32,080 bases of DNA, from the IMG/VR virus record IMGVR_UViG_3300046007_006510, positions 1-32,080 of that record; one strand, given 5' to 3'. Below are positions 23,464 to 30,675 of this stretch, one piece after another. The translations under genes and the position numbers were made by a program. Each line of letters opens with the position of its first letter. Position 1 is the stretch's first letter. Source of the stretch: a virus. Under the pieces are notes generated by a model that was not told where the DNA came from, searched no databases, and was given only the letters and a program-made list of their open reading frames with translations.

Positions 23464-24573
23464 ATGAATAACATCAAAAAAATAATTAAAGAAATTATAC
23501 AACAACGTAATCTTAAAAAAGATTGTGGTTGTGGATGTAATGGTAAATGTGGAAAAAATGAGGCACCAATGTTAAATGAAAATTTAACACACAAGTCTTT
23601 AATTAGTGAACACATGCAATATCATATTGATAATAAATTGGCTCTTACCGAAAATACATTTCGTTATGGATCTACATCATTCCTTAATTTATGGAAAGAA
23701 GCCAGAAAATTATACTCACGCAACTTACTTGAAGTATCAGGTTTAGATAAAGATATAATAGTTGAAACTAATTTAGGTGAATACGGTATATATGAAGGTC
23801 AAGAAGTACCATTAGATTTACCTATGATTGAAGAAGGTCAAATGTTAGATAACTATGAAGTTGATTTTTTTCATACTAAAGCTAATGTATATGCTAATAT
23901 AGAAATACCTAGTGAAAATCCAACATTTGAAGATGATCTTCAAATAAAAGGAATAGGTAAAACTGAAGAAGAAGCATTTGAAGATTTAAAACAAAATTAC
24001 AATAATTACAAGAAAACAGGAATAAATGAAGCTGAGTATGATTTCAATATCAATAAGGTATGGGATTTTATAGAATCACGACCATTTAATAATCCTAATT
24101 ATATGCCCAAATTTAGCACAGCTAAAGAAATATGGGATGAATGGGGAGATAAAGAAAAACAATTATATAGTGATTTCCAATGGGAAGATAAATATAATGG
24201 TCAATTACACCCTAAAGAAAAAGCTAATCTTCAACGTAGAAAAAATTATGATACTTTAGCAGGAATAAACGAAGCTGAATACCAAGGTAAAGATGTTCAA
24301 CTTAATAAACCTAAACGTGGTGGATCTAAAAAATTCTATGTTTATGTAATGGATCCTAAAACTAAACGTGTTAAAAAAGTATCATTTGGAGCTGCAGGTG
24401 GAGGTCAAAACTTAGCAGTTAAAATTAGAGATCCTAAAGCACGTAGAGCATTCGCTTCACGTCAAAACTGTGATAAGAAAAAAGACAGAACAAAACCCGG
24501 TTACTGGAGTTGTAACATAGGCAGATATTGGAAATCATTAGGTGGCGGTTCAAATTTTAGCGGATATTGGTAA
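23464..24573 (+). CDS. Leader-bearing protein with repeated INEAEY sites and conserved C-terminal domain
   Basis: 369 residues. It starts with the helix MNNIKKIIKEIIQQRNLKK, followed by a Cys-rich stretch (CGCGCNGKCG, residues ~22-31) that could bind metal, and MLNENL. The same hexapeptide INEAEY occurs at 187-192 and 268-273, each time at a boundary between segments. The C-terminal ~95 residues (YQGKDVQLNKPKRGGSKKFY, VYVMDPKTKRVKKVSFGAAG, then RDPKARRAFASRQNCDKKKD and KPGYWSCNIGRYWKSLGG) are a basic conserved domain with two Cys which I associate with marine phage structural-region proteins. The INE-A sites match a T4-type prohead-protease site, so the protein may be cut into several pieces with the basic domain released. 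That is inference. Confidence 0.78.
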   Translation: MNNIKKIIKEIIQQRNLKKDCGCGCNGKCGKNEAPMLNENLTHKSLISEHMQYHIDNKLALTENTFRYGSTSFLNLWKEARKLYSRNLLEVSGLDKDIIVETNLGEYGIYEGQEVPLDLPMIEEGQMLDNYEVDFFHTKANVYANIEIPSENPTFEDDLQIKGIGKTEEEAFEDLKQNYNNYKKTGINEAEYDFNINKVWDFIESRPFNNPNYMPKFSTAKEIWDEWGDKEKQLYSDFQWEDKYNGQLHPKEKANLQRRKNYDTLAGINEAEYQGKDVQLNKPKRGGSKKFYVYVMDPKTKRVKKVSFGAAGGGQNLAVKIRDPKARRAFASRQNCDKKKDRTKPGYWSCNIGRYWKSLGGGSNFSGYW

Positions 24574-24585
24574 AATATAAATAAC

Positions 24586-24948
24586 ATGAAAAAATCAGAA
24601 TTAAAAAATATTATTAGAGAAGAAATATCTAAAGTATTAAATGAATCTTATTATGCATATTTAGGTGGTAACACTAATTACACAGATGAAGAAATGCGTC
24701 GAAATATAATTGATAAAGAGTTTGGTAAAGATAATTACAATGCATATATTATGTTTGATGAAACTGCTCCAAAAGGACAGTATGATGCGATGAAAGCTAA
24801 ATATGCAAAGGACACATCTAACTGGGAAGTACTTTGGAGGTCACAATCGTATCAATCTGAAGCTGTTCTTTCACCTGATAAAAAAGTCATCAAAGCTAAG
24901 GTATTTGGTAAAGGAGGAATTATAGGAGCACTTTATATAAAAAAATAA
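24586..24948 (+). CDS. Small leader-bearing protein, unknown function
   Basis: 120 residues. It has the clearest example of the first leader type, MKKSELKNIIREEISKVLNE, followed by SYYAYLGG. The mature part would be ~100 residues (NTNYTDEEMRRNIIDKEFGK, APKGQYDAMKAKYAKDTSNW, VLSPDKKVIKAKVFGKGGII), probably a small α/β domain. I do not recognise it. LNE-S at residues 18-21 would be the candidate cut site. The start is preceded by ATAAATAACATG, A-rich and without Shine-Dalgarno sequence. It shares its first 16 residues' pattern with a module inside the protein at 19918, although the following parts are unrelated. Confidence 0.74.
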   Translation: MKKSELKNIIREEISKVLNESYYAYLGGNTNYTDEEMRRNIIDKEFGKDNYNAYIMFDETAPKGQYDAMKAKYAKDTSNWEVLWRSQSYQSEAVLSPDKKVIKAKVFGKGGIIGALYIKK

Positions 24949-24980
24949 AAATACTATAGAATATACATACAACAAATAAC

Positions 24981-25331
24981 ATGAAACTATCAGAATTAAA
25001 ACAACATATTAAAGAAGAATATTCATCAGCTTCAAAACTGTATGAAATCGATGGTATCATAGTTATTGATACTGACGTAGCATTCCATAAACAAATTATG
25101 TCAGATATTCGTGCTATTAAAGGTGTAACAATTGTTAAAGATTATATTTATGAACCAGTAGGTGCTGCTGAAAATAGAGGATATGCTGAGTTAAGTATTA
25201 AAATAGATCCATCACCATTTGAAAATAGTGATCCTAAAGTTATTACTAATACCGTAATTAGAGATATTAAAGCAACTAAAGGTGTACGCGCGTTTAAATT
25301 AAAACAAGGACCTAGTCTAACCACAGTATAA
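24981..25331 (+). CDS. Small leader-bearing protein with ferredoxin-like/ACT-like domain
   Basis: 116 residues. Leader MKLSELKQHIKEEYSS, then a βαβ-βαβ pattern: IDGIIVIDTD, the helix FHKQIMSDIRAIKGV with TIVKDYIYEP, then AELSIKIDPSPF, the helix VITNTVIRDIKATKGV and RAFKLKQGP. The two α-β pairs (IRAIKGVTIV and IRDIKATKGVRAF) look like an internal repeat and suggest a ferredoxin-like fold. I associate this small domain with marine phages; its function is unknown. Its stop overlaps the next start in TAATG. Confidence 0.74.
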   Translation: MKLSELKQHIKEEYSSASKLYEIDGIIVIDTDVAFHKQIMSDIRAIKGVTIVKDYIYEPVGAAENRGYAELSIKIDPSPFENSDPKVITNTVIRDIKATKGVRAFKLKQGPSLTTV

Positions 25332-25699
25332 TGGATTTACGTAAATTAGTTAAAGAAGTATTAAACGAACAGAAAGCAAAACGTGACAGATGTTTACGTA
25401 TTGCTGACCGTAAGTTTGATAAACCATCTGCTTATAAATCAGGTGCTGTAGTTAGATGCCGTCAAGGTAAAATATGGAAAGGCCTAAAAGAAGACGAATC
25501 ACTTCATAAATGGTTTAAACGTCAAGGTACACCAGGTAAAGAAGGTGGATGGGTAGATTGTAATACTTGTAGAGACGGTAAATGTAAAGCATGTGGTAGA
25601 AAAAAAGGTGAAAAACGTGCTAAATACCCTTCATGCCGTCCAACACCAGCACAATGTAAACAACCAGGTAAAGGTAAAAAATGGGGGAAAACAAAATGA
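25331..25699 (+). CDS. Leader-bearing Cys-rich basic protein
   Basis: 122 residues, strongly basic, with leader MDLRKLVKEVLNE. Two regions can be seen. Residues ~17-50 (RDRCLRIADRKFDKPSAYKS, GAVVRCRQGKIWKG) resemble a short phage motif with two Cys. Residues ~53-115 (SLHKWFKRQGTPGKEGGWVD, CNTCRDGKCKACGRKKG, YPSCRPTPAQCKQPGKGKKW) hold six more Cys, probably a metal-binding basic domain. I associate this arrangement with marine phage genomes, often in separate or fused form. The many Lys/Arg and the zinc-like Cys pattern suggest nucleic-acid binding. Its function is not known. VLNE at residues 10-13 is the candidate leader end. It overlaps the next gene by 4 bases (ATGA). Confidence 0.77.
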   Translation: MDLRKLVKEVLNEQKAKRDRCLRIADRKFDKPSAYKSGAVVRCRQGKIWKGLKEDESLHKWFKRQGTPGKEGGWVDCNTCRDGKCKACGRKKGEKRAKYPSCRPTPAQCKQPGKGKKWGKTK

Positions 25700-26400
25700 T
25701 TAAGTTAATAGATTTATTAATTGAAATAGGTGTAGATCTATCTAATTATAAAGGACAGATATTAAAAGGAGATGTTGTCCGAGCACCTAAAAATTTTCCA
25801 TTAAGTGGAGAAAAACTTGATAAATCATTATCCCTTAAAGTGACTAAGATATCTAGAGAAGGTGTTAATAGATATAAATTATCTTTAGAAGATACTAAAA
25901 CAGGTAAAAAATATACAATTAGAAACTATCAAATGGATGGTGAGTATAAAGGTAAAAAATTACCTAAATGGGGTTTGGTAAGAAAATCTAAAGAAAATAC
26001 TAAAGAAGCATCTAATCCACAAGCAGGAACAGCCATACCTTATGGATCAGGATTTGCTCCTGTAAAAGAAACTAAAAGAATACCTCGTAAATCAGGTCAA
26101 CCTGCTAAATCAAGTAAACATTCTGATCTTTATACAGATGAAGATCCTAAAGGAACTATTACTGGTTTAGGTTTTAAAGATGCTGCTACAGCTAAACAAG
26201 GTATATCTAAAATAAATAAAGCTAAAACAACTCATGCTCATAAAGTACAAGCCACTTTAGTGATGAAACAAAGAGCAAAAGTAGCTATAGAAAGAACTAA
26301 AGATCCTGAAAAGAAAAAGAAATTAAAATCTGCTTATCAGATTTGGTCTAAAAAATTAGAACAATTAAAGCGTAAAACTAAACGATTAAAAAATGATTAA
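25696..26400 (+). CDS. Leader-bearing basic phage protein
   Basis: 234 residues from ATG 25696, which overlaps the upstream stop as ATGA and starts with the leader MIKLIDLLIEIGVDL. The in-frame ATG at 25681 would add five residues and hide the leader, so I reject it. The N-terminal domain (YKGQILKGDVVRAPKNFPLS, LKVTKISREGVNRYKLSLED) looks like a small β-barrel. The C-terminal half is basic and Lys-rich, with the conserved-looking segment HSDLYTDEDPKGTITGLGFK, then DAATAKQGISKINKAKTTHA and HKVQATLVMKQRAKVAIERT, which recurs in my recollection of marine phages, and a long helical tail. It overlaps the superoxide dismutase gene by 8 bases. No enzyme motif is seen. Confidence 0.77.
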   Translation: MIKLIDLLIEIGVDLSNYKGQILKGDVVRAPKNFPLSGEKLDKSLSLKVTKISREGVNRYKLSLEDTKTGKKYTIRNYQMDGEYKGKKLPKWGLVRKSKENTKEASNPQAGTAIPYGSGFAPVKETKRIPRKSGQPAKSSKHSDLYTDEDPKGTITGLGFKDAATAKQGISKINKAKTTHAHKVQATLVMKQRAKVAIERTKDPEKKKKLKSAYQIWSKKLEQLKRKTKRLKND

Positions 26401-27094
26401 ATTAACAGATATATTAAAAGAAGTATCTAAAGAAAAAATTCAACGTTTAGAAAAAACAAACAATGAGCAAAAACAAGATATAAAATTTAAAGTACCAAAA
26501 TTAAATTATTCATATACTTCTCTTCAACCTTATATAGATAAGGAAACTATGGAAGAACATTTTGATAAACATTTTAAAGGATACACAGATAAACTTAATG
26601 CTGAATTAGATGAAAAATCTATCAGAGTAAATGCTGAAGATCAAACCCAAGCTATTCAAATAATATTAGGTAAATATCCTAAAAATGATATTATTAGAAA
26701 TAATGGTGGTGGTTTTTATAATCATGTCTTGTATTTTGAAAACATTACACCCGACTATAAGGCACCTTCAACTAAATTTAGAAAAATGTTAGAGGAAAAC
26801 TTTAAGTCATTTTCTGAATTTAAAGAACAATTTAAAGAAGCTGGTTTGAAACAATTTGGTTCGGGTTGGGTATTTTTAATTAAAAAAGGAAATAAATTAG
26901 TTATAGAATCTTATCCTAATCAAGATAATCCATATTTAGATAAAGACTTTAAAGGTAAAATTTTAATTGCTATGGATGTTTGGGAACATGCTTATTATTT
27001 AAAACACAAATCCCAAAGAGGAAATTATATTAATGATTTTTTTAGAGTAGTAGATTATAAAGTAGCAGAAGAAAGATTAGAATTATTAGATTAA
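26393..27094 (+). CDS. sodA: Mn/Fe superoxide dismutase with N-terminal phage leader
   Basis: 233 residues. The Mn/Fe superoxide dismutase family is clear. Residues 32-48 correspond to the usual beginning of the enzyme (FKVPKLNYSYTSLQPYI). All four metal ligands are in place: H56 (EEHFDKHF), H111 (GGGFYNHVLYF), D195 and H199 (MDVWEHAYY). G156-S-G-W is present, and N176-Q177-D with Gly at the alternative Gln position is the arrangement of Mn-type enzymes. The Trp of the normal NHSLFW is Phe here. The enzyme converts superoxide to peroxide and oxygen. Unusually, 31 extra residues precede the domain and start with MIKLTDILKEVSKEK, the leader found on neighbouring genes. There is no hydrophobic signal peptide. 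Packaging into the virion is a possible explanation. Confidence 0.92.
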   Translation: MIKLTDILKEVSKEKIQRLEKTNNEQKQDIKFKVPKLNYSYTSLQPYIDKETMEEHFDKHFKGYTDKLNAELDEKSIRVNAEDQTQAIQIILGKYPKNDIIRNNGGGFYNHVLYFENITPDYKAPSTKFRKMLEENFKSFSEFKEQFKEAGLKQFGSGWVFLIKKGNKLVIESYPNQDNPYLDKDFKGKILIAMDVWEHAYYLKHKSQRGNYINDFFRVVDYKVAEERLELLD

Positions 27095-27110
27095 TAATAA
27101 ATAAAAAATA

Positions 27111-27731
27111 ATGTTAAACTCAGACATTCCTAGTTTTAAAGCACTAGTCCGCAAATCATATTTTACTAAAAATCCTAAAGACTCAAACGAGTTTTATAAT
27201 GTATATGTTTTTGGACTTCAATCTTGCGCTGGGGTTATATTAACATTTCATGTTATGACAGACAATGGAATGGTTCGTTCTAGAGTTCCAATATCAGAAA
27301 TTTATACAAAAGTCCCAACGAATGATATACCATTTAATTATAAACAACTTTGGGATTGTTTTAGTGAAAATGTATCTGTTACAACATATGATTTTTTAGC
27401 ATTTCATAGAGCACAAGTTGTTTTAAGAGATGGTAGCAAAGTTTGGGGTACATATTTATTCACGGTAGATTGGTTTGATAATCCATATAGTGATGAGCCA
27501 TCAGACTATAAATGTGGACACATATTTAAAGCAGATGATGGATATTTAATGTGTCAACCAAATAATAGATTATTTTGGAAGGATTCAAATTGGGTAACTA
27601 AAAAATTACCTGAAGATTTAAAACAATTTAAAGTAGATACTGAATTACCATCAGTTGAAAATCGGTCAGATAGATGGGTAACTGAAGATGGAGATTCATT
27701 TTATTATGATATAAATGAAACCATACACTGA
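27111..27731 (+). CDS. Conserved phage protein of unknown function
   Basis: 206 residues. The N-terminus MLNSDIPSFKALVRKSYFTK followed by FYNVYVFGLQSCAGVILTFH and VMTDNGMVRSRVPISEIY, and the rest with CGHIFKADDGYLMCQPNNRL and FWKDSNWVTKKLP, match a pattern I associate with uncharacterised proteins in T4-like cyanophages and marine phages. The protein is aromatic-rich and probably β-rich, without a leader or signal peptide. It is the first gene after the leader cluster and overlaps the next gene by 17 bases, so both form a pair. Function is unknown. A host-directed or regulatory role is possible but not supported by any motif. Confidence 0.76.
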   Translation: MLNSDIPSFKALVRKSYFTKNPKDSNEFYNVYVFGLQSCAGVILTFHVMTDNGMVRSRVPISEIYTKVPTNDIPFNYKQLWDCFSENVSVTTYDFLAFHRAQVVLRDGSKVWGTYLFTVDWFDNPYSDEPSDYKCGHIFKADDGYLMCQPNNRLFWKDSNWVTKKLPEDLKQFKVDTELPSVENRSDRWVTEDGDSFYYDINETIH

Positions 27732-27975
27732 CATAGAAGTTACAGACAAATATATTATTCGCGAATTTAGCGAAAATGTAGATCCAATTGAATTATTATG
27801 GCATCGTGATGATGAAAACCGTGTTGTTGAAATATTAGGTGAGACAGATTGGAAACTACAACTTGACAATCAGTTGCCAACTTCTATAAATTCCCCAATA
27901 TTTATATCAAGACACGAGTGGCATCGTGTTATTAAAGGAACAGGAACATTAAAATTGAAGATACATAAATCATGA
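27715..27975 (+). CDS. Small cupin-like phage protein
   Basis: 86 residues. The sequence DKYIIREFSENVDPIELLWH followed by RDDENRVVEILGETDWKLQL, then FISRHEWHRVIKGTGTLKLK, follows the pattern of small single-domain cupin-like proteins of marine phages, in which 'LWHRD..NR.V.V' and 'EWHRV.KGTG.L' provide the β-barrel and possible His/Glu metal ligands (H29, E68, H70). It overlaps the preceding gene by 17 bases in another frame. The two genes are often neighbours in my recollection of related phages. Catalytic activity is not established. Confidence 0.74.
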   Translation: MKPYTDIEVTDKYIIREFSENVDPIELLWHRDDENRVVEILGETDWKLQLDNQLPTSINSPIFISRHEWHRVIKGTGTLKLKIHKS

Positions 27976-27989
27976 AAAAACAAGTAATA

Positions 27990-28001
27990 TAATATTTATA
28001 A
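27990..28001 (+). promoter_or_regulatory. Intergenic 12-mer TAATATTTATAA (exact copy 5)
   Basis: Exact copy 14 bases after the cupin-like gene. Unlike the other copies it is not followed closely by a start codon; the next gene begins at 28132, after a terminator-like hairpin. It is useful for telling a promoter from an mRNA 3'-end element. Confidence 0.45.
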
Positions 28002-28056
28002 TTAGATTAAACTTACAGACTGATTCATTGCCAGTCGATTCTAAAAAAATATTGTG

Positions 28057-28096
28057 AAGTAGTGGCTCACCCTAAAAGGTGGGCTACCTTTATTTT
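28057..28096 (+). terminator. Terminator-like hairpin
   Basis: GCTCACC (28065-28071) pairs with GGTGGGC (28078-28084, one wobble) around CTAAAA, extended by GTA/TAC with a bulge, and is followed by CTTTATTTT. A reasonable intrinsic terminator separating the upstream genes from the gene at 28132. Confidence 0.7.
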
Positions 28097-28131
28097 GGCT
28101 TTAACACAAAATAATATTATTATATTATAAT

Positions 28132-28614
28132 ATGAATATATTTTATATTAATGAAGACCCAATTATAGCGGCGAGAGAATTAGCAGATGATCATATTCGT
28201 AAAATGCAAATTGAGTCTGCACAAATGTTGTGTACTACTTTTTGGCATTATGGTCGTTGGGCTCCATATAAAAAATGTCATTACAATCATCCATCAACTA
28301 AATGGACTAGAGAATCAAGTAGTCATTTTGATTGGCTATTAGAACATGGTTTAGAAATATGTGAAGAGTTTAGTAAACGTTATGGTAAACCACATGCCAC
28401 TAAACAGACATTATTATGGTTACAAGTAAATAAAAGTGTTTTAAATGGATTATTTCCAACTAATTCTTTTACTCCTCCACCACAATGTATGCCTGATGAA
28501 TATAAGGAATTAAATACTTTGGAAGCTTATAAAAAATTTTATATATTAGATAAAGTAGGTGTTAAAAAACTAAATTGGAATAAATTAAATAATAAACCAG
28601 AATGGATAAAATAG
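28132..28614 (+). CDS. Conserved phage protein, MNIF-type, unknown function
   Basis: 160 residues. The beginning MNIFYINEDPIIAARELADD and HIRKMQIESAQMLCTTFWHY, followed by HYNHPSTKWTRESSSHFDWL, LEHGLEICEEFSKRYGKPHA, and the end NKPEWIK, fit a well-spread phage family of ~150-190 residues that I recall from T4-like and cyanophage genomes. His, Cys and acidic residues (D20, H21, K24 and the HP/W-R-E segment) are in the conserved parts, and a resemblance to pyrimidine-dimer glycosylase-type (Pyr_excise-like) folds is possible. I do not claim activity. The start ATG directly follows a TATAAT sequence, and the stop overlaps the next gene by 13 bases. Confidence 0.75.
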   Translation: MNIFYINEDPIIAARELADDHIRKMQIESAQMLCTTFWHYGRWAPYKKCHYNHPSTKWTRESSSHFDWLLEHGLEICEEFSKRYGKPHATKQTLLWLQVNKSVLNGLFPTNSFTPPPQCMPDEYKELNTLEAYKKFYILDKVGVKKLNWNKLNNKPEWIK

Positions 28615-29933
28615 TAATCATAGGAGCAGGTGTAGCAGGTATTAATGCCGCTACCAAATTAGTAGACAATGGATACCCAGGTGAATTAATCACTATTATT
28701 GACAAAGGAAACGACCCACACAATCGTTTACCTGAGGAAGTAATGACAGGTATGTTAGGTGCTGGTGGATGGAGTGATGGTAAATTAACATACCATACAG
28801 CAATTGGTGGTCAATTATCAAAATATTGTGGTGAAGAAAAAGCAATGGATTTAATGAAACAAGTAGTAGATAACTTTACTCGTTTCCATCCTAAACCAGA
28901 AGAAATATTCTGTTCTGATCCACAGGAAGAACCTGAGTTTATTAAACCATATTTTGGATTACGTATGTTTCCTGTATGGCATATTGGATCTAATTTCCTT
29001 CACGAGATCGCTAAATCATGGTATCAATACTTGTTAGATAAAGGTGTTGAATTTCATTGGGGAACTGAAATAATTAAAATTGATTTTGACAATGATGGTG
29101 ATCCTTTATTTACTGGAGGAACATGCTATGGTAAATGGATAGATGAAAATGGAGAACATTTCGATACTCATCATTATGATACTCTTATATTCGCTGTAGG
29201 CAAATCAGGTATTGATTTTGCTCAAAAATTGTCAGATGATTATAAATTACCTACAGAACCAAAATCAGTACAAATTGGAGTTCGATTTGAAGCACCACAA
29301 AAATACTTCCAGAAATTAATTGATGTATCATATGATTTTAAGCTTTATCAAAAGTTTGACAATGTATCATTACGCTCATTCTGCACTAACAATAATGCAG
29401 CTTATGTAGCAGTAGAAGAAACATATGGTGATATTACATACAATGGTCATGCTAAGAAAGGTGAAGAATTTAGAAACGATATGACTAACTTTGGTATCTT
29501 AATGGAAATCAAAGGTATTGAAAATCCATTTGAATGGTCAAGAGATGTTGTTAATAAACTACAAGTTGATGGTAAAGGATTATATTACTCACCTAACAAC
29601 ACACGCACTCCAGGTATAACATCAGAAGGTAATATTGTAAGTGCTTATCAAATAGATGATTTAGAAGACTTTGATAAAGTATTAGGTAAATACGCTAACT
29701 ATATTATTAATTTTATTGAAAATATGGATGAAGTATTTGGATTTGGTGATGATTTTGGAATTTATATACCTGAAGTAAAATATCTTTCACCAGAACCTCT
29801 TGTTAACTATAAAAACTTAGCATTAACTGATTATCCAAATGTACATTTTGTTGGTGATGCTTTAAGTGCTCGCGGAATTACAGTGTCAGGAGCGCAAGGA
29901 ATATATGTTGCTGAATATTTATTGACAAAATAA
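28602..29933 (+). CDS. FAD-dependent oxidoreductase (COG2509-like)
   Basis: 443 residues. An N-terminal dinucleotide-binding Rossmann motif is evident (IIGAG10VAG13INAATKL, then an acidic strand end ITIIDKG). The middle part has GMLGAGGWSDGKLTYHTAIG and DTLIFAVGKSG, and the C-terminus has NVHFVGDALSARGITVSGAQ, the second FAD-contacting G-D motif. This layout is that of the uncharacterised 'FAD-dependent dehydrogenase' group (COG2509) related to the HI0933/NAD(P)-dependent oxidoreductases. The substrate is unknown. It overlaps the previous gene by 13 bases and is followed closely by a DUF6884-like gene. It is a candidate auxiliary metabolic gene, perhaps taken from a bacterial host. Confidence 0.85.
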   Translation: MDKIVIIGAGVAGINAATKLVDNGYPGELITIIDKGNDPHNRLPEEVMTGMLGAGGWSDGKLTYHTAIGGQLSKYCGEEKAMDLMKQVVDNFTRFHPKPEEIFCSDPQEEPEFIKPYFGLRMFPVWHIGSNFLHEIAKSWYQYLLDKGVEFHWGTEIIKIDFDNDGDPLFTGGTCYGKWIDENGEHFDTHHYDTLIFAVGKSGIDFAQKLSDDYKLPTEPKSVQIGVRFEAPQKYFQKLIDVSYDFKLYQKFDNVSLRSFCTNNNAAYVAVEETYGDITYNGHAKKGEEFRNDMTNFGILMEIKGIENPFEWSRDVVNKLQVDGKGLYYSPNNTRTPGITSEGNIVSAYQIDDLEDFDKVLGKYANYIINFIENMDEVFGFGDDFGIYIPEVKYLSPEPLVNYKNLALTDYPNVHFVGDALSARGITVSGAQGIYVAEYLLTK

Positions 29934-29937
29934 GGTA

Positions 29938-30429
29938 ATGGCTAAAATTGTACTATTAAGTTGTACTAAATCTAAATTAGATCATGAGGCACCAGCCCAA
30001 GAACTATATTCAGCTTCACCTATGTTTCAAAAAACATTAGAGTATGGTAAGTCTCTTAAACCCGACAAAATGTATATTTTATCAGCTAAACATTATCTAG
30101 TACCACTTGATAAAAAATTAGCTCCATATGATAAAACATTAAAGGAAATGCCTAAAGATGAGAAAGAAACATGGGCTGAAGAAACATTTAAACAAATGAA
30201 ATCAAAGGGTATCAACCCAGATAAAGATAATTTTATATTTTTAACAGGTAAAGAATATATGAAACCACTTACCAAATATATTCCTGAAGGAAATATTGAA
30301 ATGCCATTAGAAGGAAAAAGATTTGGTGAACGTTTAAAATGGTTAAACAACCAAATTACTAAATTACAAGAAATAGTTAATAAAATAAAAACAATAATCT
30401 ATGAAAATCTCAAAAGAGCAGTTAAATGA
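29938..30429 (+). CDS. DUF6884-like protein
   Basis: 163 residues. The N-terminus AKIVLLSCTKSKLDHEAPAQ followed by ELYSASPMFQKTLEYGKSL, then MYILSAKHYLVPLDKKLAPY and DKTLKEMPKDE, is the pattern of DUF6884 domains (S-C-x-x-x-K, then L-Y-S-S-x-x-F, then I-L-S-A-K-H/Y-G-L). These are common in phages and bacteria and share sequence traits with proteins linked to modified-nucleoside metabolism; the activity is not known to me. The Cys in LSCTKSK and the Ser-Ala-Lys-His motif are intact. A helical C-terminal extension carries Lys/Ile-rich repeats. An AAGG run sits just upstream of the start but too close for a normal Shine-Dalgarno site. Confidence 0.82.
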   Translation: MAKIVLLSCTKSKLDHEAPAQELYSASPMFQKTLEYGKSLKPDKMYILSAKHYLVPLDKKLAPYDKTLKEMPKDEKETWAEETFKQMKSKGINPDKDNFIFLTGKEYMKPLTKYIPEGNIEMPLEGKRFGERLKWLNNQITKLQEIVNKIKTIIYENLKRAVK

Positions 30430-30640
30430 GTATATTAAGCTCTATCTAAATGATGTTGAAGATTACGGTGAAGATGATGAGTTAATTATAGCTGAAACAA
30501 CATTATCTAAATTACAAAATAACTTAATTACTGAATCTGAGTTTGATGTACAGCAAGTGATAATGGAAGCTATTAATAAATCACAAACTAAGTCGAGAAT
30601 AATTTTAAATGATTTTCTTACATATATAGAGAATATATAA
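30401..30640 (+). CDS. Small acidic phage protein, unknown function
   Basis: 79 residues, overlapping the DUF6884-like gene by 29 bases in another frame. Sequence MKISKEQLNEYIKLYLNDVE is followed by DYGEDDELIIAETTLSKLQN, NLITESEFDVQQVIMEAINK and a C-terminal helix. Start MKISKEQLNEYI resembles a leader only loosely. The acidic composition and the absence of motifs give no function. The long overlap and short size make the start uncertain; ATG 30401 is preferred because it gives the whole helical N-terminus. Confidence 0.6.
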   Translation: MKISKEQLNEYIKLYLNDVEDYGEDDELIIAETTLSKLQNNLITESEFDVQQVIMEAINKSQTKSRIILNDFLTYIENI

Positions 30641-30675
30641 AGTTTGGCCTCATTATTAGTTTTTGTTAATTTTAT

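Larger units (their letters stand above)
27976..28131. other. 156-base noncoding gap with motif, hairpins and terminator
   Basis: The longest gap of the window. It holds an exact 12-mer (27990-28001), a GACTG/CAGTC hairpin (28018-28022 and 28032-28036), a terminator-like hairpin (28059-28087) and an AT-rich stretch before the next start. No open frame longer than a few codons and no complete tRNA cloverleaf are visible. The order promoter-like motif, structured RNA, terminator would fit a small noncoding RNA of ~90 bases. Confidence 0.5.

Noticed and set aside
24576-24583. Exact T4-type late promoter box TATAAATA on the + strand
   Set aside because: It is only 2 bases before the ATG at 24586, so a normal T4-type start site would lie within the gene; a single copy in AT-rich DNA is weak evidence.
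25681-25695. ATG 25681 as start of the basic protein
   Set aside because: The ATG at 25696 gives an ATGA overlap with the upstream stop and a leader beginning MIKL.
28003-28090. tRNA-like look of the noncoding gap
   Set aside because: The CAGTCGATTCT stretch resembles a T-arm slightly, but no acceptor stem, anticodon arm or full cloverleaf can be drawn.
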